Shown piece after piece: positions 1-10,209 of a stretch of DNA of 30,063 nt. This DNA comes from Penium margaritaceum (taxonomy: Eukaryota; Streptophyta; Zygnematophyceae; Desmidiales; Peniaceae). The stretch spans positions 220,849 through 250,911 of the forward strand of contig SZWC01000512.1 in the NCBI GenBank assembly GCA_023375785.1. Direction: 5' to 3'. Made by a program: the position numbers and the translations under genes. Position 1 is the stretch's first letter; every line of letters begins with the position of its first letter. Below the pieces are notes generated by a model. The model was not told where the DNA came from and searched no databases. It was given only the letters and a program-made list of their open reading frames with translations.

Positions 1-592
1 AAAAAAAAAAAAAAAAAAGACTCCCCACTCGCTGCACCATGCTTGATCAAGCAAAGCAAGGTGGAGCATGTCAACCCACCTTGCGATTCTTGCTCCCATG
101 TGAGACTTGCGATGGAGCAATCACCCCTAATTTTTTTATGTACAAACCTTAGTACAATTCAGGGTTTTTTATATTGGGCGCGAATGGAGTCTGTGCCAAA
201 CATAAAATCCTGCATTGCACTAGGGTTTGAGTGTCACAGAAAGGGGTAATTACTCCCTCGAGATCAAGCAAGAATTCCCTTTTTTCATTTTTCCCTTGCT
301 TACACGTAAACTCCCAAGTTGACCTCCCACAACCTAGTCAAACCCTTCCCTAATATACAATTGGGGTTTTAGGATTCTTGTTTTGTGTGGACTCTTCCTT
401 GGCCCCGCGGTTGCTGGGCCCCACATTTTCCCTTGCAATGCATAGGGAGTCTTGGAACCCCCTTGCAAACCACATGCACCCCCCCTCAAACATCCGCAAA
501 CCCCTCAAAAGAGGCATTTGCAAATTTTGAAAAAGATTTGGATGTCAACATGTAGATGTTTCATTGCATGTGAATAGTTTCAAGGCAGCGGG
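1..592. other. Non-coding flank, nothing recognised
   Basis: No convincing gene. The window opens with 18 consecutive A residues, which could be the tail of a retroposed sequence lying outside the window or simple low complexity. The rest has T-rich and C-rich tracts (for example around 275-295 and 478-490) and short open frames without recognisable domains. The next element begins at about 593. Confidence 0.6.
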
Positions 593-1135
593 TATTACAT
601 GCCAGACGTATACGAGTCCCTGGTCTTTTCAAGTTGGTATTCCTGTTGTTACACAAGCATCCCATCGTGTCGCGACGAATCCGATACTCACTCCGATGGT
701 CAAGGACAAACTGGTCGACTGCCCAGACCTCAGTGGATGTTCCCGAATCATACAATAGCTTCGATCACTCTCACAAACCTACAAACTAAAGAATCACGAC
801 CTTTCGGTCGACTTCTCGACACACCGAGACAAACATGGAATTGTAAAGATGCATCTCGCATCTTCACCGTCAATAATCAAAGAACCCCGACTTATCGGCG
901 GACCTTCTCGAATCCAACCACTCACGACGCAGCTCCGCATGCGTCCCTCGACAATCAACCAATGACCCCGACTATGATTCATTCGTAACTCGACACTTGT
1001 ATGTATATGTTTGATCATTCCAACACTTCTCATCAAAGTACACTTACCGCTAATTGTAATTAGGTCAAGTGACCCAAATTCAAAATCATGTTTTTCATTG
1101 CAACTTCTACCTATTCACCATCTACGCTCCGTCCG
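593..1135 (+). repeat. 5' LTR of the gypsy chromovirus
   Basis: Aligns by eye with 6065-6608 over its whole length (shared blocks such as CCAGACGTA near the start, TGTAAAGATGCATCTCGCA in the middle, and TTCACCATCTACGCT at the end). The first bases read TATTAC where the 3' copy has TGTTAC, so the canonical TG has mutated. The right boundary is set by the primer site that follows. Confidence 0.85.
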
Positions 1136-1147
1136 GCATATCAGAGC
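1136..1147 (+). other. Probable tRNA-iMet primer binding site (gypsy)
   Basis: Immediately after the 5' LTR the sequence contains ATCAGAGC, the 3' part of the usual plant primer site TGGTATCAGAGC, complementary to the 3' end of initiator methionine tRNA. The first four bases have diverged. Confidence 0.6.
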
Positions 1148-1315
1148 GCAACAGTGTTAGATATGTATCCGACTACTTTACCCATCCAGAGGACTACCTC
1201 GCACAAGCCGTCAGCGTTTCTCACACATCAAGACTTCCTGGACTTCGCAACTAGGACGTGAGACGAGCAAGCGCAACCAACGACCAGCAGCGGGTCTTTG
1301 CCGACGAATTCTGCG

Positions 1316-1627
1316 ATGGAGGAGTGGAACGTGCTAATGCATGCGAACCCTGAAGCGGCAACAAATGCTGGCGTGGCAGGCTTTGTGGTAGCTGAAACAA
1401 CCCCTACGGCTTCGTCGACCATTCCGGTCACGGACCCAACGGCAACGAACCAGCTGTCCCAACCAACAGCCTCAACGACGACAGCATGGACAACAGGTGG
1501 CACTGGACAAGAGGCGCGGATAAATGAGGAATTGGCTAGCAGGGTCTCCGCACTCAAGGGAATCAACAACCACCTGCTCCAACAACTCAACTTTGCGATG
1601 GAGGCTCTTCGCAATGCAAACGCATGA
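1316..1627 (+). pseudogene. gag: gypsy gag, N-terminal part
   Basis: Frame 2, starting at the ATG at 1316 (the open frame extends upstream to a TTG, an unlikely eukaryotic start). The product is about 103 residues: a Thr/Ala/Ser-rich stretch followed by a predicted amphipathic helix, with leucines spaced as in a short coiled coil near residues 75-100 (motif LKGINNHLLQQLNFAMEAL). Chromovirus gag proteins commonly begin with such a variable segment followed by a coiled coil. The frame ends at a TGA just before 1628 and the capsid part continues in frame 1, so the gene is frameshifted. Confidence 0.7.
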
Positions 1628-2456
1628 GAAGTGGTGCTCATCAAGAGAAATTCCCAACTCTTGAGCAAACCCAGCATTCCTCCGGCTCAACCATAACCAT
1701 TCAAACCTGCAAACTCAAAAGGACCAACGGTTCGGATGTGACTGGCGAATTCAGAGGTGTACATCACCGCTGGTGGGGTCAACAAAAATCCAAAGAAATT
1801 GACCTCGTGGCCACGCTTTTGCGTGGCACGGCGTTCAGTTGGTGGTCTGATCTAAAGACCATCCAACGACAGCAGGAGACCAGCGGAGCCTCATCAACGA
1901 CCAACAGCGCCCATCTCATATCGCCGATCGCAGGCGTTCTAACTATGGAGCATGTCAACCCACAATGGCAAGACGTGGTGACTCCACCAACTGACTGGAA
2001 TGAATTGTTGTGCGTGATTCTCACACGATCTGGACGATTGAACAAGAAGTCCTAGTGTACAAACCCTAGCGTGTAAGTCAACAGTCCACCGTGGCAGAGT
2101 ACACGTGGAGATTCCGCGAGATCATCACCGGAGCAAAGATTGCTCCTGACGAACTCTGTTTTCACTACAACAACGACCTCAAGTGAGATATCTGGCAAGC
2201 AATCGCTATTTTTGGCATCCAGAAAGCCTTACCGCAAATGATCGCATCAGCAAAAAGGATTGACAGCGCTGAATACAATGCTCGAATCCAAAAATCTTAT
2301 GGCTCCCGACCTCCTAACCACAGTTATTATGGAAATGGAAGAAAACCAGTTGGTATACTCCTCAACTCCAATGGAAGTGGACAACGTCGACTAGAGAGAT
2401 TCACGAACCTACTGCAATTGCAAAAAAAGTCAGGTACATCACTCGCAACTGTTTGA
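1624..2456 (+). pseudogene. gag: gypsy gag capsid domain, frameshifted
   Basis: The capsid-like core is split over two frames. Frame 1 (1624-2055) contains VATLLRGTAFSWWSDLKT, matching the conserved small-aromatic-rich motif (A..L.G.A..W) of the retrotransposon gag family. Frame 3 (about 2085-2456) continues with STVAEYTWRFREII, the SVxEYxxRFxxL-type motif, then a TGA at 2184 in the middle of a continuing frame, and a basic C-terminal stretch with tyrosines and glycines. No zinc knuckle is recognisable in the frames read. Not functional as it stands. Confidence 0.8.
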
Positions 2457-2624
2457 GCAAGCAACACACCAAACAAAAGGGAAATTCACAAAAAAAAAGT
2501 CATGAAACGGCAAAGGGCAGGAATAAAAGGCGCAAGTCTTGTCCATGAGGAGTGATCTACGCCAAACGATTGCCCATCTAAATGACCTACATCACTGCAA
2601 AGGGTTTCTGAGATTGCAAAGTTT

Positions 2625-3020
2625 GACGAGGGGTACAAGGATGACCAACCGGCAATACTGATAAGAGTTCAACCTCAAGGATGCACAAGTCGTAGAATGG
2701 TACCGGCATTTTTAGATGGAAGAGCTTCACACAGCTTCGTGAGCAACGACATGGTACGCAAACTGGGTTTGCAAACAAAACCAGGGATTTTTGAAGGAAA
2801 AACCATTGATGAGAGAGTACACATACGGAGACGTTGAGAGCCACTGTGACTACAAGTGGGAGATCTAGAGGACGTAAAGGCCTAGAGATCTTGTCGAATG
2901 AGCAATCACAAAATCATCCTCGGACAAGATTTCCTCTACCGACACAACCCGCAGGTCAACTGGAAGAGTGGCAATGTCTACGTGGATTCCGACGGCACCA
3001 AGCAACAACTTCCGTGTGCA
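2625..3020 (+). pseudogene. pol: gypsy aspartic protease domain, decayed
   Basis: Frame 3. At about 2700 the motif PAFLDGRASHSFVS sits where gypsy proteases have LDSGASHNFIS. The catalytic Asp is present but the following Ser-Gly is replaced by Gly-Arg, so the active-site loop is destroyed. About 70 codons on, IILGQDFLYRHNPQVNW (from 2913) matches the ILGxDWLxxHxPxIDW block that ends the protease. A short frame change between the two blocks leaves the region non-functional. Confidence 0.82.
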
Positions 3021-3240
3021 TAATGACAGCCAAAAGTTAAAGAAGCGGAGGAGGAAATAGCAGAGGAAGCAGCGGAAGCCAAAAATGTGACAACCTGTGT
3101 AGCCGATACCGTTCAACGTGGCCAAGCATTATATGCCACGAGGAGCTCGTGTGTGGCTCATACATCTCAAGCCAATGGGAGAAGCAGCAGCTGACTGATA
3201 ATCGGCTTCATCAGCCTTATCGGCATCGACAAAGTTTGCA

Positions 3241-3981
3241 ATGGTACCTGAAGAGCTTGCACCACTCATCCAAGAGTTCGAGGACGTCTTCCCCGACAAA
3301 CTCCCGATAACTCATCGTATCAAATTGAAGTCGGGAAGTAGACCTACAGTTTTAGGGGCCTATCGGATGAGTAATCATGAGTTGATCGAGTTAAAAAAGT
3401 AACTGGATAAGATGCTCGGACAGGGGTTCATCTGCCCTTCCACGTCACAATACGCCGCCCAAGAAGTATTTGGAAAAAATGAAACTGGCAAGATACGGAT
3501 ATGCATGGACTATTGGAAATTGAACAATGCTACCATCAAGAACCGCTACCCTTTTCTGCGAGCTGACGAATCTTTTGACCAACTCCGAGGAGCCCAAATT
3601 TTCAGCAAAATCGACTTACATTGGAGATACCACCAGATACGCGTGGCATACGGCTACATCGAGAAGGCAGCGTTCCAAATCCGTTACGGGCAATTTGAGT
3701 TTTTGGTCATGCCATTTGGACTCAGAGATGCCTCGGCAAGGTTTATGGAGGTAATGAACGATATTTTTAGTCCGTACCTTGACGATTCTGTCATGGTATA
3801 CCTCGATGACATTTTGGTATACAGCCACACCACGGAGTAGCACAATGGACATCTTTGAAAGGTCCTCAAAGCTTTATAAAGATTTTTTTTGGAAAACTCT
3901 CAAAACTTGGCTTTGACCGTCAATCGATAAAGTTTTTCAGTCACGTCATCAATGGTGGGCGGTTAACCATGGATAAAAAAG
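3241..3981 (+). pseudogene. pol: gypsy reverse transcriptase domain
   Basis: Frame 1. The ATG at 3241 opens into FEDVFPDKLP, the classic pre-RT block, followed by RT motifs: KIRICMDYWKLNNATIKNRYPF (a DYRxLN-type block), FSKIDLHWRYHQIRV (SKIDLRSGYHQI-like), FLVMPFGLRDA (PFGLxNAP-like) and the catalytic YLDD at 3799-3810. The YLDD variant is usual for this superfamily. Frame is broken by TAA at 3400 (in a Lys-Lys-x-Leu context usually Gln or Glu), TAG at 3838 and further stops between 3850 and 3960. Confidence 0.93.
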
Positions 3982-4600
3982 GTGGCAGCGGTCGCTGATT
4001 CGCCGACACTGACCAACGTTCGAGAAATTCAGATTTTTCTCAGATTCTGCAATTGTTACCGGCGACTCGTACAAGACTACGCCCGAGTGGCAGTGCCTCT
4101 TTCTGACCTCACTAGAAAAGGAAAAAAGTGGCGGTGGAGAGACAATGAACAAGAAGCGTTCACCGCTTTACGGAATGCTCTGACCTCAGCGCCAGCCCTA
4201 CGATTATCCAGTCCCACCGTTAACCACTTCATGGTCACGGATGCATCAGACCAAGCCATTGGCGCGGTTCTTTTGTAAGACCATGGCAACGGCAAACAAC
4301 CAGTTGCTTACATGTCTAAAAAATTGTGAGGGCCGGAACTCAACTATGCAGTACACGAGAAGGACATGATGGTGGTCATGCACACGTTCAAGACATGGCG
4401 ATGGTATCTGGATTGTTGCCAATGCAGTGTGCGCACCGACCACCACGCGTTAAAATGTTTTAAGACATAGGCAAATCTCACCCAACATCAAACCTGATGG
4501 ATGGAGTTCCTTGAATCTGGGTTCGACTATGAAATCGAGTACCGGCCAGGCAAAATCAATCCGGCGGCTCACTCAGCCGCCGACCATATTTTACGGCTGA
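3982..4600 (+). pseudogene. pol: gypsy RT thumb/connection and RNase H
   Basis: Frame 1, continuing from RT. The block EIQIFLRFCNCYRRLVQDYA corresponds to the post-RT FLGLxxYYRRFI motif. VTDASDQAIGAVLL is the first RNase H motif with its catalytic Asp. KQPVAYMSKKL, GPELNYAVHEKDMM and FLESGFDYEIEYRPGK follow in family order. Four in-frame stops break it: TAA 4276 and TAG 4468 where relatives carry Gln, TGA 4327 and TGA 4495 where relatives commonly carry Arg (CGA). The pattern suggests C-to-T decay. Confidence 0.9.
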
Positions 4601-4774
4601 CGTGGCAACACTACAACTACAACAAGACCCATACCTCAAGCGACTGTTTGCACAAGGCTACGACCAGCACGACGGATATGATAAAGCAAAATTCTGGTTC
4701 AATGTACCCTACTGGCGAAGACGCTTTACTCGCTACATGGTCATCCCCCCGAACGACGAGCTTTGTAGTATGCA

Positions 4775-5790
4775 GCTCGGACAAGACTAGTTGGACACTT
4801 TGGAGAGAAAAAGATGCTGAAAAAGCTGGCAAAAAACTATTGGTGGGACAAGATGCAATCAGACGTGGCCAGCTTCTACAAAACCTGCGGTACATGTCAG
4901 CGACAAAAATCTCGTCGCACGAGGCCACCTGGACTTCTGCAGCCGCTTCCTATTCAAACAAAACTGGAGGCTGACATCTCCATGGACTTCGTCACAAGAT
5001 TACCGGTCACACTGGAGGGATATGATGCATTTCTTGTGGTTGTTGATAGGTTTTCCAAAATTTTCCACTTCATCCCGAAAACGACCACTGCCACCACTGG
5101 GGGAACAACACGGCTGCTTCTAAACAACATCGTGCGGCTACACGAGCCGCACGAACCACAACGAGCGACAGAGATAGTCGATTCACATGCCGTTTTTTTG
5201 TGTAAACTGATGACTTGATATGGCAGCAAAATTCAATATTCAACGGCATTTCCTCCTCAAATCAACATTCAAACCAAGTGGAGAAATCAGATTCTCGAAA
5301 AGCTTCTCAAAACATTATGCAAACCTCACTAGACGGATGGGACACAAAGTTTCTGAACCACCAAAATCGCATTTAATTCAGTAGTCTCTACCGCAACGGG
5401 TAAAACTATATTTGAAGTGGTGTATGGCAAACTTCCCGCCACACCAGCCGGATTGCAAAGTCGCAGCAACATTCGCGCGGTCGAAGTTCAATGCCGATAC
5501 TTCACCACCATCTAGGAGGAAACACGACAGACACTTGCGAAGACACAAGCAACAATAAAGCGAGTTCCTAACCGACATCGCAGTGTAAACATCTTTGACG
5601 CTGACAACAAAGTCCTGCGCTCATCAAACATCAAACTCCAAGGAGCTCACTATTCAAAGCTCAAACCCTGATGGATGAGGGCATTTGAGATCAAGCGCAT
5701 GCAAACCCCTACGGTGGCGCGACTCATACTCCTCGACACTATGCAAGTTCATCCAGTATCCCATGTCAGCAGTCTCAAGCACTACGAAGA
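4775..5790 (+). pseudogene. pol: gypsy integrase, decayed
   Basis: Frame 2 from about 4775 to 5218 contains VGHFGEKKMLKKLAKNYWW and a C-G-T-C pair, the H2C2 zinc-binding N-terminus with its first His apparently lost. DISMDFVTRLP gives the first catalytic Asp, and FLVVVDRFSKIFHFIP follows as in family members. The second Asp region is altered and the frame stops at 5216. Downstream fragments remain recognisable in other frames: TGKTIFEVVYGKLP near 5400-5440, and VHPVSHVSSLKHYEDP (about 5749-5796), the IHPVFHVSLLK block that ends chromovirus integrases. Several stops and frameshifts. Confidence 0.88.
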
Positions 5791-5796
5791 CCCGTG

Positions 5797-6063
5797 AGAG
5801 AACTTCCTAGCAGAGATATCCCTCATCCTCCTCCTGTTCAAGCGGACGACAACACGAAGTACGTCATTGAGGACATCCTCGGCCACCGACAACGAGGCAT
5901 GACGACAGAACATCTTGTCAAATGGCACAGCTACGATGCCGCACATAACAGTTGGGAACCCTATGAAAACTCTGAAACGTTGATCATCTCATCAACAGAT
6001 ACTACCGCCGTCACTGAGCCACATCGGTACGCGTGCCAGGACGTTGCTGCTAAAAGGGGATAA
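5797..6063 (+). pseudogene. Chromodomain tail of gypsy integrase
   Basis: Frame 1. YVIEDILGHRQRG followed by EHLVKWHSYDAAHNSWEP is a well-preserved chromodomain: the leading aromatic (Y), the hydrophobic IxDIL strand, the VKW core tryptophan and the NSWEP motif are all visible. Chromodomains at the end of chromovirus integrases are thought to steer integration to methylated histone H3. The frame closes with TAA two bases before the 3' LTR. This is the most intact part of the element. Confidence 0.92.
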
Positions 6064-6064
6064 G

Positions 6065-6608
6065 TGTTACATACCAGACGTACACGAGTCCCAAATCTTT
6101 CTGAGTGGGCATTCCCTTTATTACACAAACAGCCCATCGCGTTGCGACGGCCTTGATATTCATTCCGACGATCGAGGAAAAACTGGCCAACTGCCTTGTC
6201 CTCAATGGATGTTCTCCAACCTTCTTACACCTTCGACCACTCTTGCGAACGTACTAACTGAAGTATCACAACCTTTTGGTCCACTTCTCAATGCACCGAG
6301 AAGAATGTGGATTTGTAAAGATGCATCTCGCACCTTCACCGTCGTCCATCAAAGACCCCCAAATTCTTGGCAGACCTTCTCAAATCCGACCACTCGCGAT
6401 GCGACTCCACATGTGTCGCTCAACAATCGACCCAACGACCCCAACTATGCTTCATTTGTATCTTGACACTTGTACATATGTACTGGATCATTCCGACACT
6501 TGTCATCAAAGTACACTTATTGCTAATTATGATTTTCTCAAGTGTCCCAAATCATAAATCATGCTTTGCCTCGCAACTTCTACATATTCACCATCTACGC
6601 TTGCTTGG
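6065..6608 (+). repeat. 3' LTR of the gypsy chromovirus
   Basis: Begins TGTTACATACCAGACG directly after the chromodomain stop and an AAAAGGGGATAA purine-rich tract (6053-6063), a reasonable polypurine tract. It aligns along its length with 593-1135. The right edge is approximate because similarity fades after TTCACCATCTACGCTT. Confidence 0.85.
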
Positions 6609-7296
6609 ACACTATAGCGAGTAGGGTAGCATTTCTCTTTTGAACATCAGGTGAGGTGATTTTATTCATCTGCATGCTGGGTAGGGGATACACGCATTTG
6701 AATCTAGTGGGTAATCCCTACATGTAACCTGTTTAGATCAAGGAATGATGGGGTGATAAACTGACCCTGGGGCTCGGGGTAGGCCAATGGCCCCACTCGA
6801 GGACCCGCATTGCCGGATCCACCAGTGTCGTAGCCCAAATTTGGGCAGCGACCAGCACGAGGGCTTGTCGGCAAGCCTTGGGACTCGTGGTTGCCAATTC
6901 TTGTGCCGATCGGCGACTCCTCGCCCTGACATACGACTTGGCTAGCTACATGTATTGGAAGATCTAGAAGCCCATCCCGACTAGTCGTCGTGAAAAGATT
7001 GTTTCATGTGATTCAACAACACAAACCAGCGTTAAATGAGATGCTTGATAGTAAATTCCAACTTATCATCTGTGCGTTCATGGAGTAATGAGACCATTTT
7101 AGCGGTGACGAACCTTCACTTAACCGTTTCAAGGGCCTGTGTTCACAGTACACTAGGTCAGGTTGCGGAATTGACGAGCAAGATCTGCTCAAAGGGCCGT
7201 GGTGTGGCTGAGGTTAACCAGCAGGGCTTTTGCAGTTGATGAGATTGGGCGTGGATGCTCCATTGTGAACGAACGGGAGAAAAGGGCTACCTTGTC
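6609..7296. other. Unassigned segment between two elements
   Basis: No recognised gene. Around 6770-6930 several short inverted repeats cluster, including a perfect 14-bp palindrome at 6833-6846 (GCCCAAATTTGGGC) and a GGCTTG/CAAGCC stem near 6865-6880. Between about 7030 and 7220 a frame beginning near 7033 (LDSKFQLIICAFME, then two stops, then further open codons) has a protein-like look but matches nothing I recognise. The last five bases, TTGTC, form the probable target duplication of the next element. Confidence 0.5.
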
Positions 7297-8108
7297 TGTT
7301 GGTGTGTGGCTTCCACCCGTCACGAGCCATGGCCGTGGCAGCTACAGGTGCACTCAGAGTTTATGGTGAGCGACAGACGTATTGGAGATCGTGACGACCC
7401 GACGGGACTCCAGATCATCCAGGGGCTCATCCAGCAGTTATGACATGACGGTGTGACGCAGATGATGTTTCTCTACAGCCTGACTGGCTGGTCGAGTGTT
7501 ACTAGAATTTTCTCGGTGGTCAAGATCCACGCACCCGGTAGCTTGTACCGGTGTGATGAAGAGACCTGTATCTTTGACGTACTTCCCATTGTGGAAAGCA
7601 CACGCTGAAATCTCGGTACTGCACTCGTACGTTTCTGGGTGCGCTCAATGCAGTCTAGAGTGTTCTAGAAACTTCTCCATGGACAGGCCATTTTGGCCAA
7701 TTTCCTTGTTTTGCTTGCTATTCTTGTCTAGATTATGCGAATTCACCTTGTGTGGGTTTGTTGCGTAGAGCTCATTGTTTTGCACGTTTTGGTGAAGAAA
7801 GCGTGTGATTTTGAGAGCTGAGCAATGAGTTACAGCCAAAACTGTGGTTTCATGCCAGTTTGAGCAGGTACAAAAATACTGTTGTCCCTAGCCACTCTAG
7901 GCAGCCAGCAAATATTTAGGCTGATTCTTTCTCAGTTGTCATGATCGCTCTGTTATTACATTGAATTGGAGCTTCCTAACACTCTGTACGTGTCCCTATC
8001 TAGACCCTTGCAGTTTTGTGCATGTCTTGTGACTGTCATCACACACTGACTCAGCGCTGACGCTTAGTTAAGTGGCAAGCTGTTAGGAAGGTTCCAAGAA
8101 GATTCTCA
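7297..8108 (+). repeat. 5' LTR (short, 812 bp) of the pol-less element
   Basis: Starts TGTTGGTGTGTGG and ends TTCTCA directly before the primer site, giving canonical TG...CA ends. It matches the split 3' LTR and, in inverted orientation, the inner parts of 13043-13855 and 17792-18320. Identity to its own 3' LTR looks near 80 percent by eye, so the insertion is old. Confidence 0.88.
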
Positions 8109-8120
8109 TGGTATCAGAGA
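8109..8120 (+). other. tRNA-iMet primer binding site
   Basis: TGGTATCAGAGA abuts the LTR end. Eleven of twelve bases match the standard plant initiator-Met primer site. Confidence 0.85.
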
Positions 8121-8159
8121 AAACAAGCCTCAGCTTGTTGTACTGTGTAGCAGAGATGC

Positions 8160-8970
8160 AGCATTAGCAACAACAGTATGAGACTCAACTACCGCAATAA
8201 TCCTGGGAGTGTTCATCGCGCTATGCTTTACTTTGTAAGGAGCCACAGCAGCAACAACCAAGGGAATAGTAGGAGGCAGCGGATGAGTTCAATACCCACA
8301 ACAACCGCGGGCGCTACCGTCAATGCATTAGGTACAGCAACCACCGTATGAGAATGGTGTGAAGCCATGGCAATAGCACTTGTAGCTGGGCACCACTGCA
8401 TGCAAGGCATCGGCAGCCGTAGTTGTAGTAGTTGCGACAGAAGTAGTAGTTGCTGCACCAGGCGCAACAGCAGCTGCAACAAGCGTAGCAGCAGCAGCTA
8501 CTATGGGAACAGCAGCCACTACATCACCAGTCATAGCATGAGGAGCAGCTAGTAGCAGCAACAGACGCTGCAATGGAACGAGTAGCACACTGCAATTGCA
8601 AAAACAGCCATAGCAACAGAAGCAGCCGCCGCAGTAGCAGCACCAACAATAGCAACGGCAAGCAACCATAGAAGTAGTGGTGGCAGCCAGCAGTCGCAAT
8701 AGTAGGAGGAGAAGCAACAGCACTGGCGGCAAGCAGCCGTAGCAGCAGTGGCTGCGACGAGCAGTTGTAGGAGATGAGGCAGTGGCAAGCAGCTGCAGGA
8801 GTAGTGGCAACAGGTAGCAAGTGCAGTAGTAGCGGCAACAACAGTAGCAGCGACGACGGCGGTGAGTAGCTGGAGCGTGCTGCCGCCGTTGCACATGCGC
8901 GCAGTAGAAGCTATAGTAGCAAGCACAACAGGGGTAGCAAGGGCGGTAGCAGCACCTGCCATTGCTACCA
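8160..8970 (+). repeat. GCA/GTA-type trinucleotide-rich leader
   Basis: A long imperfect run of AGCAGC, AGCAAC and AGTAGC words. On the plus strand it gives Ala/Val/Thr-rich or Ser/Asn-rich frames; on the minus strand it gives long but meaningless Leu/Cys-rich open frames. A similar GCA-rich leader precedes gag in the unrelated copia element at 20516-22400. Confidence 0.75.
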
Positions 8971-9242
8971 TTGCAGTGATTGGGAAGCTACCTTGCAACT
9001 TCCCGCTACGAGGGAGCTCGCTGTGGGGCGAGCTTGCGGCGAGCTCGCGGCGAGCTCGCGGCGATCGGCGAGCCCGCCGATCGGTAAGCCCGCCGATTGG
9101 CGAGCTCTTCCAATCGACAAGCTTGCTCAAGACGAGGGTCGAGCCAGAGAAAGGAAAAAAAATGGGACAAGGGGGTCCAAGAGTTGTAGACTCAAGAAAG
9201 ACCCGGGTAGAGGTACCCCAGTGGTACCGAAGTGATGGATGA
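8862..9242 (+). CDS. Ala-rich and basic N-terminal segment of gag-like protein (hypothetical)
   Basis: About 126 residues, of which the first third is Ala/Val/Thr-rich and the last half is strongly basic (SRRARGDRRARR, then KGKKMGQGG and SRKTRVEVPQWYRS). The inverted copy carries a counterpart on the minus strand (about 17420-17790) with the same order of features: a GG-S-x-ALKKD basic block, a Lys-rich stretch, then an Ala/Thr-rich stretch. Shared features in two divergent copies argue that this was once translated. I do not recognise the family. The frame closes at a TGA at 9240. Confidence 0.4.
   Translation: MSSWSVLPPLHMRAVEAIVASTTGVARAVAAPAIATIAVIGKLPCNFPLRGSSLWGELAASSRRARGDRRARRSVSPPIGELFQSTSLLKTRVEPEKGKKMGQGGPRVVDSRKTRVEVPQWYRSDG
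9005..9110 (+). repeat. GC-rich tandem and palindromic repeat
   Basis: Three adjoining units of about 11-12 bp (GGCGAGCTTGC, GGCGAGCTCGC, GGCGAGCTCGC) are followed by CGATCGGCG and its complement CGCCGATCG, able to form a 9-bp stem, and then another CGCCGATTGGCG. It lies inside the basic N-terminal frame. Confidence 0.7.
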
Positions 9243-9524
9243 TATAAAAATCCCTTTCTTTTGGAAAGTGAGCTTTTGTCTTTTTTTGTTTCACCTTTTT
9301 AGTGTGGCTTGAGGCCACCACCGTTGGCTGACAACGGGAACCGTCGTAGAAGCAGGAGTAGTGAAGGTGGCTTGAGGCCACAATCGTCGGCTGACGATGG
9401 CAACCGGTGCAGCATCGGTGGCATCAAAGGTAACTTGAGGTCGCACGTTGCGATTGTTGTGCCATCGCCACCGTGTGGCGGTAGTTCACAAGTGTAGAAA
9501 CACACTACGACTGAGGGTGTAGCC

Positions 9525-10209
9525 ATGATTGATGACGTCGTAGCCCGTCTGAGAGACATTGCTACATTCATATCCCTCTATGTGGTGCTTTGCGCCAACA
9601 GGATTGAGTGTGCACAACGATCATCCATGCTAGGCTCTCGTCATGAGCTATGCAGCGTGGCCGTGGGCATTGCCAATGCCGTGGTCAGCGCCAGAGCCCC
9701 CGCCGTGGCTGCCGCCACAGGCACGGTGGCCTATGCAGCCATGGAACGCGCCCCACTTGTCTTCAAGGCTTTCGTGCTACTATTATCGAGATAGGCAGCA
9801 TGGCTGGCACCACTGCCAACAGCGACATCCTGTGTGGCATCCCCCTTTGGCACGATCCTCCCCATCTCCTCTTTTGGATGATACGTCATTGGGTGATATC
9901 GTATCGCTTTTGCGTGGAGATATGGCCGCCTTACACATGGAGTTTTGGAACCTCAAGCACATGTTCCAGAAGCTCCTTCACCACGTGGCTTTCGAGCAAG
10001 CTGCCAACCTAGCGCTGATGCCACCTTCGACTTCATATCCATCCTCCTCCCAATCTTACATCCCATCCTCCGAAGATCCCAGTATGCCACATCTCTCATC
10101 TACATTTGTCGCCCTCCGTTCCGTTTTGGAAGTTGTTGGCGTCGTACCGACAGGAGGACCCTCAGCCCCTAGCGATAGTGCTCGTATTTGCACTCATCGT
10201 GTATGCTAG
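9525..10209 (+). pseudogene. gag: gag-like protein core with zinc-knuckle-like motif (pol-less family)
   Basis: Two overlapping frames. Frame 3 (from the ATG at 9525) reads DDVVARLRDIATFIS followed by an Ala/Val-rich stretch. Frame 1 carries a zinc-knuckle-like motif at 9775-9816, spacing C-x2-Y-x4-H-x4-C, that is a CCHC knuckle with Tyr in place of the second Cys. It continues into helices (LLRGDMAALHMEFWNLKHM) and a Pro/Ser-rich linker to 10209. The inverted copy has matching blocks: ARLRDYA at the start, the same C-Y-Y-Y...H...C motif at 16617-16658, and LYTELQGLKRM in the helix. A knuckle and helices suggest a nucleic-acid-binding gag, but the family is unknown to me. Confidence 0.6.

Larger units (their letters stand above)
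593..6608 (+). mobile_element. Decayed Ty3/gypsy chromovirus LTR retrotransposon
   Basis: An LTR retrotransposon with the order LTR, primer site, gag, protease, RT, RNase H, integrase, chromodomain, LTR. This order (RT before integrase) is diagnostic of Ty3/gypsy, and the C-terminal chromodomain places it with the chromoviruses, which are thought to target heterochromatin. The coding region is about 4.9 kb and uses all three forward frames with many stops (for example TGA 2184, TAA 3400, TAG 3838, TAA 4276, TGA 4327, TAG 4468, TGA 4495), so it cannot move on its own. No matching target-site duplication was found beside the two LTRs; the outer edges are approximate to a few bases. Confidence 0.93.

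Noticed and set aside
43-249. Open frame of 68 codons with several Cys residues
   Set aside because: No motif, no neighbours and ordinary length for chance; not supported as a gene.
1298-1316. TTG at 1298 as the start of gypsy gag
   Set aside because: A eukaryotic retroelement would use ATG; the first in-frame ATG is at 1316.
588-6625. Target-site duplication for the gypsy chromovirus
   Set aside because: GCGGG before the 5' LTR and the bases after the 3' LTR do not match at the inferred ends; a loose GCGAG further right would require a non-canonical LTR end.
8328-9130. Long minus-strand open frames (up to 193 codons), rich in Leu, Cys and Ala
   Set aside because: They are the reverse reading of a GCA/GTA-type simple repeat and have no conserved counterpart in the inverted copy.
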